In this document: positions 53,626 to 62,312 of the stretch, one piece after another | Position numbering within the stretch: position 1 is the first letter of the stretch | Layout: every line of letters starts with the position of its first letter | Assembly: GCA_040772005.1 (NCBI GenBank) | Contig: JAXGYZ010000003.1 | Coordinates: forward strand, 62,001 to 126,000 | Length of the DNA: 64,000 bases | From: MWBF01 sp040772005 | Lineage (GTDB): Bacteria; Chloroflexota; Anaerolineae; CG2-30-64-16 | Direction: 5' to 3' | Made by a program: the position numbers and the translations under genes | The notes under the pieces: model-generated | Seen by the model: only the letters and a program-made list of their open reading frames with translations | Databases searched by the model: none | Told to the model about the DNA's origin: nothing

Positions 53626-53769
53626 AGTCGAGGCTTCAGCCGTTTGGTTGGCTACGCACATACACGCCCCAGGCGTGCGGGCACGCCCACCGGCTCAAGC
53701 CTCGACTCCAATGGGGCGGAGGATGCGGCAGTGGGTATGGTAGGTAACCGGCTGAAGCCTCGACTCCAA
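53624..53769. repeat. Inverted repeats of the GGAGTCGAGGCTTCAGCC family
   Basis: One direct unit at about 53624-53642 and two inverted units at about 53689-53711 and 53747-53769 can pair in alternative ways. The last one ends three bases before the URO-D stop codon. Same family as 22992-23063. Confidence 0.88.
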
Positions 53770-53772
53770 TGC

Positions 53773-55026
53773 TTACGGCTGGTAGTCCTCCACGACCTCC
53801 ATCGCAATGCGCGCCCAGTCCCACAGGCGGCGCGGGTCGTAGCGGACGGTGGAGATGTCCTTGAGGATGATTTCGACGTGGCAGCCGCGTGCCCGGTCGA
53901 GGAAATCCACGAGGTCCTGCCGCGCCTGTTCGGGCCGCCAGGTGTCCTCTGCGAGCACTGCGGGGTTCGGTTTGCGGGACATGACATAATCTGTACCGAC
54001 GTTGCGCACCGCGCGCTCGGTGTTGATCCAGGGGCTCATCGAGAGCTTGCGCAAGTTGGGAACCCGGCGCAGGATGCCCATCTTGACATCCAGCGGCTCG
54101 CAGCAGCCGTAATAGGTCAGGCCCCAACGCTCCAGCCAGCGCATCTCGTGCTTGAGCGCGAAGTCCCAGTGCATCCTGGGCGAGACGGAGCCGAAAATCT
54201 GCGCGGTGGCGGAGCCCCACAGGTTGTGCGGCCGGGGGTACTGCGGGTCGTAGGGCTCGCCGGGGAGGGCGCCGGTGTAGCCATAGCCGCCGGAGCCGAT
54301 GCGGGTGTTGTCGTCGTTGCGGGTGAGCAGGTTGAGCGCCTCCCACTGGTCCAGCATGGCGATATACCCGTCCACCAGGCGGGTCATGGCCGCGTCGACC
54401 ATCTCGGGCCGGTCCACCAGGTCCTTCATGGCGGCCTCGACGCCCCACCAGCGAATCAGCTCGTCCCACGGCGCAAACCAGCTCCCCTTGATGCCCACCT
54501 TGACCACCGGCAGGATATCGCCGAAGATGTCGCACATAGCCCCGTAGCGCGTCTCGGTCAGCTCCGCATCATAGGTGATGACCGGCGCCTGGATCTTCTC
54601 GATGTCCGCCGGCTCGACAATCTGCGGGTGGAAGTGGCGCGAGACGACGCCGCTCGTCTCGTCGGTCCTGACGATGTCCACGTCCTCGCGCAGGCCGAAG
54701 CCGCTGTTGTGGATGACGAGGGGGCAGGGGATATACGGGTCGACGATCATGTCGGCGGGGAGGTGGCGCCACTGGTAGAGCAGCGTGCGCAGCCCGAACT
54801 CGACCTCGCGCAGCCACGGGTCCTCGCAGCGCAGCGTGAGCTCGTCGTCGACGTTCACCTCGTTCCAGCAGATTTCGTTGATCCAGACCATCGGTCGGAC
54901 GGGCTCCAGGTCGTTCAGCCGCCGCCACATCTCGGCTTTTTCCGCGTGGACGGGGAGTTGGGCGATCTCTGCCTGTGCGGCGGCGAGCCGGCGCAGGATG
55001 TCGCGATCGTGGGGTGAGACGGGCAT
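53773..55026 (-). CDS. URO-D superfamily protein, YGCCEP type
   Basis: 417 aa, paralogue of the protein at 45948-47183: LTYYGCCEPLDVKMGILRRVP and KLSMSPWINTERAVRNVGTDYVMSRKPNPAVL match its site motifs. N-terminal long helix then URO-D-like barrel. It lies 97 bp downstream of the small membrane protein at the end of the oligopeptide-type ABC operon and may belong to it. If so, the imported ligand may be its substrate or precursor. ATG 55024-55026. Function unknown. Confidence 0.84.
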   Translation of the reverse strand: MPVSPHDRDILRRLAAAQAEIAQLPVHAEKAEMWRRLNDLEPVRPMVWINEICWNEVNVDDELTLRCEDPWLREVEFGLRTLLYQWRHLPADMIVDPYIPCPLVIHNSGFGLREDVDIVRTDETSGVVSRHFHPQIVEPADIEKIQAPVITYDAELTETRYGAMCDIFGDILPVVKVGIKGSWFAPWDELIRWWGVEAAMKDLVDRPEMVDAAMTRLVDGYIAMLDQWEALNLLTRNDDNTRIGSGGYGYTGALPGEPYDPQYPRPHNLWGSATAQIFGSVSPRMHWDFALKHEMRWLERWGLTYYGCCEPLDVKMGILRRVPNLRKLSMSPWINTERAVRNVGTDYVMSRKPNPAVLAEDTWRPEQARQDLVDFLDRARGCHVEIILKDISTVRYDPRRLWDWARIAMEVVEDYQP

Positions 55027-55058
55027 AGGAATCTCCTGTAACCGCGAAGACATGATGA

Positions 55059-55107
55059 GAAACCCGTTTCCGTGTGAAGCTGCGCTTCATCTGAGGAAAC
55101 GGATTTC
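55059..55107. repeat. Nested hairpin GAAACCCGTTTCC/GGAAACGGATTTC
   Basis: Outer arms with one mismatch (55059-55071 and 55095-55107); inner TGAAGC-TGC-GCTTCA (55075-55089). It lies between the URO-D and small membrane protein genes. Confidence 0.8.
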
Positions 55108-55123
55108 TGCGCGTCTTCGTGGT

Positions 55124-55531
55124 TCAAACGTTGCTGGATGGACCACCTGGCGTTACGGTGATCTCATCGAATCTGCGTTCGGTCCACTGGTTCTGGATGC
55201 GTTCCAACTCATCGAGGACGTACAATCGTGATTCAGCGTCCTCGAAAGCCGGCGTATTTTCCGCATACTTGTGGAGTTCTGCCAGCTTCTCGAGCGCACG
55301 ACGCTTTTGTCGATCCTGCCATTGCGCGGCTTGAGCCGGCTCACGGGGCAGCGGCTCAAGCCATTCCGGGGGTATCTTCTCGGTATCGAGGATCGTCTCC
55401 ATCGCATGGTGCGTGGCATACACCTTCCGGCCCATGATGCGTCCCGCGAACACCGCGCCGTAGCGCACGGCGAGCGTGAACAGGATGATGAAGGCCAGGA
55501 ATCCCACGACTGCAAGCAGAACGTTGTCCAT
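55124..55531 (-). CDS. Small membrane-anchored protein of unknown function
   Basis: 135 aa. One hydrophobic helix (about 4-26) is followed by RIMGRKVYATHHAMETILDTEKIPPEWLEPLP and a charged, helical C-terminal half (about 65-120, ERIQNQW). No known domain is recognised. The orientation is probably N-out with a cytoplasmic soluble part. It begins six bases downstream of the OppF-like gene and ends in the same operon, so it may assist the transporter. Weak codon or family evidence beyond context. Confidence 0.75.
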   Translation of the reverse strand: MDNVLLAVVGFLAFIILFTLAVRYGAVFAGRIMGRKVYATHHAMETILDTEKIPPEWLEPLPREPAQAAQWQDRQKRRALEKLAELHKYAENTPAFEDAESRLYVLDELERIQNQWTERRFDEITVTPGGPSSNV

Positions 55532-55537
55532 GAGCCG

Positions 55538-56563
55538 TTACGCCGGGACTCCTCTCAGATTCAACTGCCCGGCAAAGAGACACTTGGCGAAGTGGCCGGG
55601 CCGAACCTCGGTCCAGGCCGGCTCGGTCCGGCTGCACTCCGGCTGCGCATACCGACAGCGCGGGTGGAAATAGCAACCTGACGGCGGATTGGCCGGGTTG
55701 GCAACTTCACCCTGCAGGATGATGCGGTCACGCTTGATATCGGGGTCCGTGGTGGAGACCGCGGACATCAGCGCCTCAGTGTATGGATGCAGCGGCGCGA
55801 GGTACAGCTCTTCAGTCTCCGCCATCTCGATCATTTTGCCCACATACATGACGGCAACCCGGTCGGAGACGTGCTCGATGACGCTCAGGTCATGCGCCAC
55901 GAACAGGGTCGATAGCTGGAACTCGCGCTGTAAGTCTTGCAGCAGGTTGAGGATTTGCGCCTGGACGGACACATCGAGCGCGGAAACCGGCTCGTCTGCG
56001 ATGATGAGCCGCGGATTGGTCGCCAATGCGCGTGCGATGCCGATGCGCTGCCGCTGTCCGCCGGAGAAGGCGTGCGGGTAGCGTTTCAGCGTCTCGATAC
56101 TCAATCCGACCCGGGTGATCAGGTCCCGGACGCGATCCTCCAGCTCCGAACCCGTGGCAACGCCGGTTGCGCGCAGCGGTTCGCCCACAATGTCCAGTAC
56201 GGTCATGCGCGGGTCGAGCGAGGAATAGGGATCCTGGAAGATCATCTGCATATAGCGACGCTTCTGACGCAGTTGCTCCTGGTCCAGCGCCATCAGATTG
56301 ATCATCTTGTCGCCTTCGAGGCGGGCATGGATGCTGCCGGCGGTCGGCTCGATCGCGCGGAGGATGCACCGGCCCAGCGTCGTTTTGCCGCAGCCGGATT
56401 CGCCGACCAAGCCCAGGGTTTCGCCTTCCTTGATGTACAGGTCCACGTCGTCAACGGCCTTGACATAGCCAACGACCTTGCGGAAGAACCCTTTTTCGAT
56501 GGGGAAATACCGTTTGAGCCCGCTCACCTGAAGAATGGGCTGTTGACCGTTGCTACTGCTCAT
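55538..56563 (-). CDS. Oligopeptide-type ABC transporter ATPase, OppF/DppF-like
   Basis: 341 aa. Walker A GESGCGKTT, signature SGGQRQR and Walker B LIIADEPVSALD are intact. The C-terminal Cys cluster CYFHPRCRYAQPECSRTEP...KCLF is typical of Opp/Dpp ATPases. It hydrolyses ATP to drive import, with the partner ATPase just upstream (11-bp overlap). The alternative start at about 56602 lacks good spacing. Cytoplasmic side of the membrane. Confidence 0.94.
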   Translation of the reverse strand: MSSSNGQQPILQVSGLKRYFPIEKGFFRKVVGYVKAVDDVDLYIKEGETLGLVGESGCGKTTLGRCILRAIEPTAGSIHARLEGDKMINLMALDQEQLRQKRRYMQMIFQDPYSSLDPRMTVLDIVGEPLRATGVATGSELEDRVRDLITRVGLSIETLKRYPHAFSGGQRQRIGIARALATNPRLIIADEPVSALDVSVQAQILNLLQDLQREFQLSTLFVAHDLSVIEHVSDRVAVMYVGKMIEMAETEELYLAPLHPYTEALMSAVSTTDPDIKRDRIILQGEVANPANPPSGCYFHPRCRYAQPECSRTEPAWTEVRPGHFAKCLFAGQLNLRGVPA

Positions 56564-57575
56564 CGCCGACCCCCGAATCGCGGTAGAGGAAGCATCGTAC
56601 ATGATGCCCTGGTCTGGGTTGGTATAGCTGCGGCACTGCCGATTGGCACACACCTGGGATGGCCTGCGGACAGCGGTCCACGAACGGACACTGTTCGGGG
56701 AGGTTCAGCGGGATGGGCACGTTGCCTTCGATGGCATCGAGGCGGACCCGCGCCTTCCGACCGACTCGTGGAATCGACTTGAGCAGGAGTTGCGTGTAGG
56801 GGTGCAAGGGCTCGCGGAAGGTTGAGCGCACATCGGCGTACTCTGCGACCATCCCCAGGTACATGACCGCGACTTCATCGGCCACGTCTGCAATCACACC
56901 CAGGTCGTGGGTGATGTACATCATCGCCATGCCCAACTCGGCCTGCATCGAACTCATGAGTTCGATAATCTGGGCCTGCACTGTCACATCCAGCGCAGTC
57001 GTCGGCTCATCGGCAATCAAGAGCGTGGGATTGCACGACAGGGCCATGGCGATCATCGCGCGCTGGCGCATGCCGCCCGAGAACTGGTGCGGATACTCGT
57101 TATAGCGTTGAGAGGCGTTGGAGATGCCGACCTTGTTGAGCATGTCGAGCGTGATTTCCTTTGCCTCGCGCTTGTTCTTCGTGCGGTGTAGCAGGACAAC
57201 TTCGCTGACCTGGTCCCCGATGGTGTGCACCGGCGACAGGCTGGTCATGGGCTCCTGGAAGATCATGGAGATTTCGCGCCCGCGAATCGCGCGGATTTCC
57301 TCGCCGTCCGGGTGCAGTTCGAGGAGGTTGACCGAGCGGCCATCCTTGCGCCAGAACATGATCTCACCGCCGACCGTCTTGCCCGGGTGCGGCACAATCC
57401 GCAGGATCGATTGGGCCGTTACGCTCTTGCCACAGCCGCTCTCGCCGATCACGCCCAGGGTTTTCTGCGCCGCGATCTTGAAGCTAACCCCGTTGAGCGC
57501 CTTCAACACGCCCTCGTCCAGGAAGAAGTGGGTAGCAACATTCCTGAGTTCAACCACGCTATCATGCATCGTCAT
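56553..57575 (-). CDS. Oligopeptide-type ABC transporter ATPase, OppD/DppD-like
   Basis: 340 aa. Walker A GESGCGKS, signature SGGMRQR, Walker B LLIADEPTTALD, and C-terminal CPFVDRCPQAIPGVC Cys motif. It pairs with the next ATPase. ATG 57573-57575 with AGGAG about nine bases upstream; it starts 16 bp after the permease stop. Confidence 0.94.
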   Translation of the reverse strand: MTMHDSVVELRNVATHFFLDEGVLKALNGVSFKIAAQKTLGVIGESGCGKSVTAQSILRIVPHPGKTVGGEIMFWRKDGRSVNLLELHPDGEEIRAIRGREISMIFQEPMTSLSPVHTIGDQVSEVVLLHRTKNKREAKEITLDMLNKVGISNASQRYNEYPHQFSGGMRQRAMIAMALSCNPTLLIADEPTTALDVTVQAQIIELMSSMQAELGMAMMYITHDLGVIADVADEVAVMYLGMVAEYADVRSTFREPLHPYTQLLLKSIPRVGRKARVRLDAIEGNVPIPLNLPEQCPFVDRCPQAIPGVCQSAVPQLYQPRPGHHVRCFLYRDSGVGDEQ

Positions 57576-57591
57576 GTCATCGCACTCCTGC

Positions 57592-58725
57592 TCATCGGTA
57601 GGGGTCTGCTGCATCGCGCAGGCCGTCGCCCAGGAAGTTGAACGCCAGCACGGTCAGGATCACGAATGCGCCCGGCCAGAGCAGCCACGGATACAGCATC
57701 ACGACCGCGACCTGCTGCGCTTCGTAGAGCAGCACGCCCCAACTGACCGCCGGCGGGCGGAGGCCCAAGCCGAGGAAGCTCAGTGCGGTCTCGCCCAGGA
57801 TCATGCCCGGGACGGCCAGCGTCAGGTTGACGATGAGGTAGCTCATGAACGCGGGCAGCAGGTGGCCCACGATGATGCGCATGTCCTTCTGGCCGGACAG
57901 CCGGGCGGCCAGCACGTAATCCTCCTCGCGCAGGCTGATGAGCTTGCCGCGCACGACGCGTGCCAGGCCGCACCAGCCGACCAGCGAGAGGATGATGGTG
58001 ATGGCGAAGTAGACCTGGTACTGCGGCCAGTTGCGCGGGATGGCAGCCGCCAGCGCCATCCACAGGGGGATGGTGGGTATCGAAATCAAGTACTCGATGA
58101 CACGCTGAACCAGCGTATCGATCGTCCCGCCGTAGTACCCGGAGATGCCGCCGATGAGACAGCCGAGGAGGAAGCTCAGCGCCACACCGATCAGGCCGAT
58201 AGTGAGCGACACGCGGGCGCCATACCAGATGCGCGAGAAGATGTCGCGGCCCAGCTTGTCGGTCCCCATGAGGTAGAGATAGCCCGGCGCGTCAACGCCG
58301 AAGAGGTGCACGTCAGCCGAAATGCCCAGGATCTTGTACGGCTCTCCCTTGACGAAGAAGCGGATCGGGAACCGCTTTTCCTCGTTGACGGTCAGTTCCA
58401 GCTTGAGGGTTTTCGGGTTGCGCTCACGGTCGAAGCCGAAGGTGTAGGGCTGCAAGCCAAATCTGCCTTCTGCATTGCGGAAGGTGATGCCCTGGGGGGG
58501 CGCGTACAGGTAGTCGGAATCCCGTTTGTCCGTGCTATACGGCGCGATGAAGCCGCAGAAGATGGCCCCGAGATAGAGCAGCGCGAGGACCACCAGGCTG
58601 ACATTCGCGAGCTTATGCTTCCTGAACTTGCGGCGCATGAGCTCCCACTGGGAGGCCATGTAGTAGCGTTCTTCTGCACTTGGCTTGCGCTGCGGCACGC
58701 TGGGGTTGAGTGCTGTGTCCGTCAT
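57592..58725 (-). CDS. Oligopeptide-type ABC permease, OppC/DppC-like
   Basis: 377 aa, longer than usual (about 290-300). A cytoplasmic N-terminus and first helix (about 36-65) precede an unusually large extracytoplasmic loop (about 70-155), and the remaining five helices carry the coupling motif LREEDYVLAARLSGQKDMRIIVGHLLP. It forms the pore with the OppB-like permease. Starts three bases after the OppB-like stop. Confidence 0.92.
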   Translation of the reverse strand: MTDTALNPSVPQRKPSAEERYYMASQWELMRRKFRKHKLANVSLVVLALLYLGAIFCGFIAPYSTDKRDSDYLYAPPQGITFRNAEGRFGLQPYTFGFDRERNPKTLKLELTVNEEKRFPIRFFVKGEPYKILGISADVHLFGVDAPGYLYLMGTDKLGRDIFSRIWYGARVSLTIGLIGVALSFLLGCLIGGISGYYGGTIDTLVQRVIEYLISIPTIPLWMALAAAIPRNWPQYQVYFAITIILSLVGWCGLARVVRGKLISLREEDYVLAARLSGQKDMRIIVGHLLPAFMSYLIVNLTLAVPGMILGETALSFLGLGLRPPAVSWGVLLYEAQQVAVVMLYPWLLWPGAFVILTVLAFNFLGDGLRDAADPYR

Positions 58726-58728
58726 GGT

Positions 58729-59721
58729 TTACCTCGCCCGCTCGAATCGGATTCTCGGGTCCACCACCATCAGCAGCATATCCGAAATGAAGGTGCCGAT
58801 GATGGTGAGCAGTCCCAGGAACAGCACCAGGGTGCCCGCCAGATACATATCCTGGCTGCTCAGGGCAAAGTAGAGCAGGGGGCCCACCGTTGGAAGCGAA
58901 AGGACGATCTCGACGATGGTTCCGCCGGAAACAAGGGCAGGCAGGAGCCAGCCGACCGTGCTGATGACGGGATTGAGCGCCACGCGCACGGGGTATTTGA
59001 AGAGGACTTTGCGCTGGGGCAGGCCTTTGGTGCGTGCGGTGATGACATACTGCTTGCGCAGCTCGTCCAGGAGGGTGCCGCGCACGACGCGAATCAGGCC
59101 CGCAGTTTGGCCGAACGCAATGATGACGATGGGCACGATCATGTGTTTGAGCAGGTCAATGACCTTATCCATGCTCCACGGCGCCATCGCGTACTGTTGG
59201 GAGAAAAGGCCCCCTACGCTGAAGCCAAAGACCTGGTTGAAGAACACCATGACGACGAGCGCCAGCAGGAAGCCTGGCGTTGCCAGGCCGATAAAACCCA
59301 GCGTGGTGAAAGCGTAGTCACCCGCTGAGTACTGGTGCGTCGCCGAATAGATGCCGATGGCAATGGCCACTATGTATGTAAAGCCCAGCGAAAAGACGTT
59401 GAGGATCATGGTAAGATAGAGCCGGTCTCCGATGATCTCGGCCACGGGACGGCGCCACTGCAACGAAGTCCCAAAGCGGCCCTCGAACATGCCTGTGAAC
59501 CAGCGGAGGAACTGCACGGTCATGGGCTGGTCCAGCCCGTACTGTCGCTTGAGAGAGGCCACCTCGGATGCATCCACCCTCTGGCCGCTTTGCTCCAGGC
59601 TCTGAATATACTGCGTCAGGTAGTCCCCAGGCGGCAACTGGATAATGATAAAAGTCGTGACTGCCAGCAGCAAGAGGAGCACGATCATGTAGAGGAAACG
59701 TCTCACGATATATGCGAACAT
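58729..59721 (-). CDS. Oligopeptide-type ABC permease, OppB/DppB-like
   Basis: 330 aa, six helices, beginning MFAYIVRRFLYMIVLLLLLAVTTFIIIQLPPGD, the classic OppB start. Coupling loop ELRKQYVITARTKGLPQRKVLFKYPVRVALNP. It follows the binding protein after 118 bp containing two hairpins. Confidence 0.94.
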   Translation of the reverse strand: MFAYIVRRFLYMIVLLLLLAVTTFIIIQLPPGDYLTQYIQSLEQSGQRVDASEVASLKRQYGLDQPMTVQFLRWFTGMFEGRFGTSLQWRRPVAEIIGDRLYLTMILNVFSLGFTYIVAIAIGIYSATHQYSAGDYAFTTLGFIGLATPGFLLALVVMVFFNQVFGFSVGGLFSQQYAMAPWSMDKVIDLLKHMIVPIVIIAFGQTAGLIRVVRGTLLDELRKQYVITARTKGLPQRKVLFKYPVRVALNPVISTVGWLLPALVSGGTIVEIVLSLPTVGPLLYFALSSQDMYLAGTLVLFLGLLTIIGTFISDMLLMVVDPRIRFERAR

Positions 59722-59743
59722 GGCAATTCCTCAGTAAGGGGGT

Positions 59744-59829
59744 GCCGGGCAGCGCAAGGCCGCCCGGCACATGGTCAGCGGAGTATCTATCCGAAAAGCC
59801 CGTCAGGGCCAGAGCCGTTTTTCGGATCG
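59744..59829. repeat. Two hairpins between binding-protein and permease genes
   Basis: GTGCCGGGC (59744-59752)/GCCCGGCAC (59764-59772) and ATCCGAAAA (59791-59799)/TTTTCGGAT (59821-59829). Their place after the binding-protein gene fits mRNA 3'-end protection that raises binding-protein over permease levels, as known for ABC operons. Confidence 0.7.
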
Positions 59830-59839
59830 ATGCTCGGGT

Positions 59840-62026
59840 TTACTTCCAGTAGAACTGCTCGGCGAGCTCCATCGTGGAGATGCTGTAGTAGCCGCGCTCG
59901 CCAGCGATTTCGACATTGCCCAGGTTCTTGTCATAGACAAACGGGATGGGAGTGTCCGCCACCGTGCCGATGACCCAGACGTTGTCGGCATGGAGCTTGA
60001 AGATCTCGTCGCCGATCCGCAGGCGTTCCTCGTCCGAGGTCGCTGCGCGGATTTGCTTGTAGAGGTCGAACAGCTTGAGCACCTCAGGATCGCTCGGCTC
60101 GGTGCCGGTCGTGCCGTCGGAGTTCTGATAGCTCCACCAGGTGGTGGTCATCAGGAAGCCGCCGACGAAGACCTGGTCCGCAGGGGAGAGGCCGTTGGCC
60201 CACCAGATGGTGCCGCCGTTGTCGGATGCGCCCTGCATCTCCCAGTACAACTGGCCGCTGACCTGCTTGACCTGCGCGTCGACGCCGATGACCTTCCAGA
60301 ACTCGCGGACGAGTTCGCCGCCGGGGGTCGCGGGCGGGGTGACGTCGTAGTAGTCGATGGGCAGGATCACGCGCGAGCCGTCCTCGAAGGTGCGGAACTC
60401 GTTGTTGGCATCCCACTTCAGGCCCATCTCGTCCAGGAGTGCGTTCGCCTGGTCCACGTCGAATTGCGCGAAGGCGTCGCGGTACTCGTCCTTATACCAC
60501 GGGCTGCCGGAAACCGGCGCGAACGCGCTGGGCGTGCCGAAGTCGAGGAAGATGGACTTCTTGACTTCCTCACGGTCGATCGCCAATGACAACGCCTGGC
60601 GGAATCGCTTGTCGTTGATGGCCTTCTGCAGGTTCTCGTCCTTCGGCTGCATGTTGAAGGGGAAGATGAGCATCTGGTCCTGCCAGGCAGGCAGGGCCAT
60701 CAGCGAGAAGCCGGCCTTATCCGCGTTCTCAGCGAACATGGGGTAGTCGGACAGGCGGGTGAATTGGCATTGAATGTCGGTCTCGCCGGAGATGATCTTC
60801 AGGTTTTCAGCCTGCAGGTCTGCGACCAGGCTGCGTGAGATGGTGTCGATGTACGGCAACTGGTTGCCGGCCGGGTCCACCTTGTAGAAGTACGGGTTGC
60901 GCTCCATCAGCATGTCGCCCTGCTGGGGTTCGCTCTTCCAGACAAAGGGCTGGAGCACGGGCGCGTCACGATACTCCTTGAGCCGGCCGAAGTACTCACC
61001 GTTGGTCCAGTCGGTGTCGATGTTCAGATACCAGCGGGCCCAGTCTTCACTCGTCAGGCCGGCTGCTTCGATGGCGGGCACCAGTTCCGCCAGGTCGGTA
61101 TATGCGGTGTGGTATTGCTTCAGGTAGTGCGACGGCCGGACCATCTGCGGCCATGACCAGCCCACCATCTGCGGCAGGAAGAAGCCGTAGGGCTGGGCGA
61201 AGGTGAGGGCGACCTTGCGGTCATCCAGGACTTCGAACTTGGTCGGCGAGCCGCCCCAGTTGAGCCACTGCGGGATGACGGGGGTGAGGTCCGTGTTCAG
61301 AAGCACGTCTTCGATGGTGTAGCGGATGTCTTCGCTGGTCACCGGCTCGCCGTCCGACCACTTCAGGCCCTCACGCAGGGTGAAGGTGAACTTGGTGGCA
61401 TCGTCGCTGACGGTCCAGGCTTCGAAGACGCCGGGCATGATCTTGCCGCCGATCCACTTGTAGATGGCGATGCCCTTCTCGGGGACCAGCTCAAGCAGAT
61501 GGACGTCGTTGATGTGACGAATGTAGTGGTCGTAGTCGATGGTGTATTCGACCCAGTGCAGGTCGCCGCCGTACTTGCCGATTTCCATCAGTGGGATGGA
61601 GACGACGGGGTTCTTCGGCAGGCGTTCCTCGACGGGCGGCAGAGTGCCCGCGGCAACCTGCTCGGCCAGCATCGGGGCTTCATTGTACTTCTCGATCGTG
61701 ACGCCGTACTCTGACACGAAATCGGCCAGGTTGTAGTCACGGCCGGAGTTCGGGTCGTTGACAAAGGCGCCGGGGGCGGCGAAATCGCCGGCGGGAGCTG
61801 CGGCCGGGGCTTCGGCGGCCGGGGCTTCCTCGGCAGGCGCTGCTTCTTCAGCAGGCGCTGCTTCTTCGGCAGGGGCGGCCTCTTCAGCGGGGGCGGCTTC
61901 TTCGGCTGGTGCAGCTTCTTCGGCGGCCGGTGCCGGCGCAGGGGCAGGAGCGGCGCCACCGGAGCATCCGCTGAGCACAAAGACGGGGATCAGTACGAGC
62001 AGGAGCAGCAGATACACGCGTTTCAT
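59840..62026 (-). CDS. Extracellular binding lipoprotein of SBP family 5
   Basis: 728 aa. Lipoprotein signal with lipobox LSGC21, then a long Ala/Pro/Glu linker of repeated EEAAPA words (about 34-77). The mature domain has family 5 features: EAWTVSDDATKFTFTLREGLKWSDGEPVTSEDIRYTIEDVL and INDKRFRQALSLAIDREEVKKSIFL. It captures peptides, nickel chelates or sugar oligomers. In Chloroflexota and other lineages this family also takes oligosaccharides. AAAGGAGGT precedes the ATG. Confidence 0.94.
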   Translation of the reverse strand: MKRVYLLLLLVLIPVFVLSGCSGGAAPAPAPAPAAEEAAPAEEAAPAEEAAPAEEAAPAEEAAPAEEAPAAEAPAAAPAGDFAAPGAFVNDPNSGRDYNLADFVSEYGVTIEKYNEAPMLAEQVAAGTLPPVEERLPKNPVVSIPLMEIGKYGGDLHWVEYTIDYDHYIRHINDVHLLELVPEKGIAIYKWIGGKIMPGVFEAWTVSDDATKFTFTLREGLKWSDGEPVTSEDIRYTIEDVLLNTDLTPVIPQWLNWGGSPTKFEVLDDRKVALTFAQPYGFFLPQMVGWSWPQMVRPSHYLKQYHTAYTDLAELVPAIEAAGLTSEDWARWYLNIDTDWTNGEYFGRLKEYRDAPVLQPFVWKSEPQQGDMLMERNPYFYKVDPAGNQLPYIDTISRSLVADLQAENLKIISGETDIQCQFTRLSDYPMFAENADKAGFSLMALPAWQDQMLIFPFNMQPKDENLQKAINDKRFRQALSLAIDREEVKKSIFLDFGTPSAFAPVSGSPWYKDEYRDAFAQFDVDQANALLDEMGLKWDANNEFRTFEDGSRVILPIDYYDVTPPATPGGELVREFWKVIGVDAQVKQVSGQLYWEMQGASDNGGTIWWANGLSPADQVFVGGFLMTTTWWSYQNSDGTTGTEPSDPEVLKLFDLYKQIRAATSDEERLRIGDEIFKLHADNVWVIGTVADTPIPFVYDKNLGNVEIAGERGYYSISTMELAEQFYWK
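61830..61925. repeat. 18-bp tandem coding repeat (EEAAPA linker)
   Basis: About five units of GCxTCTTCxGCAGG(C/G)GC type in the SBP linker. It makes copy number prone to slip. Confidence 0.8.
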
Positions 62027-62256
62027 GAACTACCTCCTTTGGTGTGAACGATGTGCGATGTTCGGAGTTTTGACTTTGGGCAATGGTGGAGCATCAATTT
62101 GCGTTGTGACACCTCCTGTGGCCGTCTAGCAGCACCGGCCTTTTTTGAGTCGAAGGTTGTACCGCTGGGGATCCGACAGGGAAAGGCGGAACAACGGTTG
62201 GGACGCGAATATGCGTTCGCACAGACGGAGAGTTATGCGTAACAGGAACGCGTGTT

Positions 62257-62285
62257 ACACTATCACAAGCCCGTACCCTTGTCAA
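62257..62285 (-). promoter_or_regulatory. Candidate promoter of the oligopeptide-type ABC operon
   Basis: Consensus TTGACA (62280-62285), 17-bp spacer, weaker TAGTGT (62257-62262). The start near 62250 gives a leader of about 225 nt with several possible stems (GGCCGG/CGGCC, GCGAA/TTCGC), unusually long compared with others here. Confidence 0.5.
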
Positions 62286-62312
62286 ATTCATTTTGAGAAG
62301 GACGATACTGCT

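Noticed and set aside
62027..62120. Leader peptide ORF upstream of the SBP family 5 gene (about 25-30 codons ending over its ATG)
   Set aside because: The AGGAGG at about 62113 is too far from usable start codons, and the peptide has no recognisable features.
62100..62145. Plus-strand intrinsic terminator GGCCG/CGGCC followed by TTTTTT
   Set aside because: The stem has only five pairs and there is no plus-strand gene upstream to terminate.
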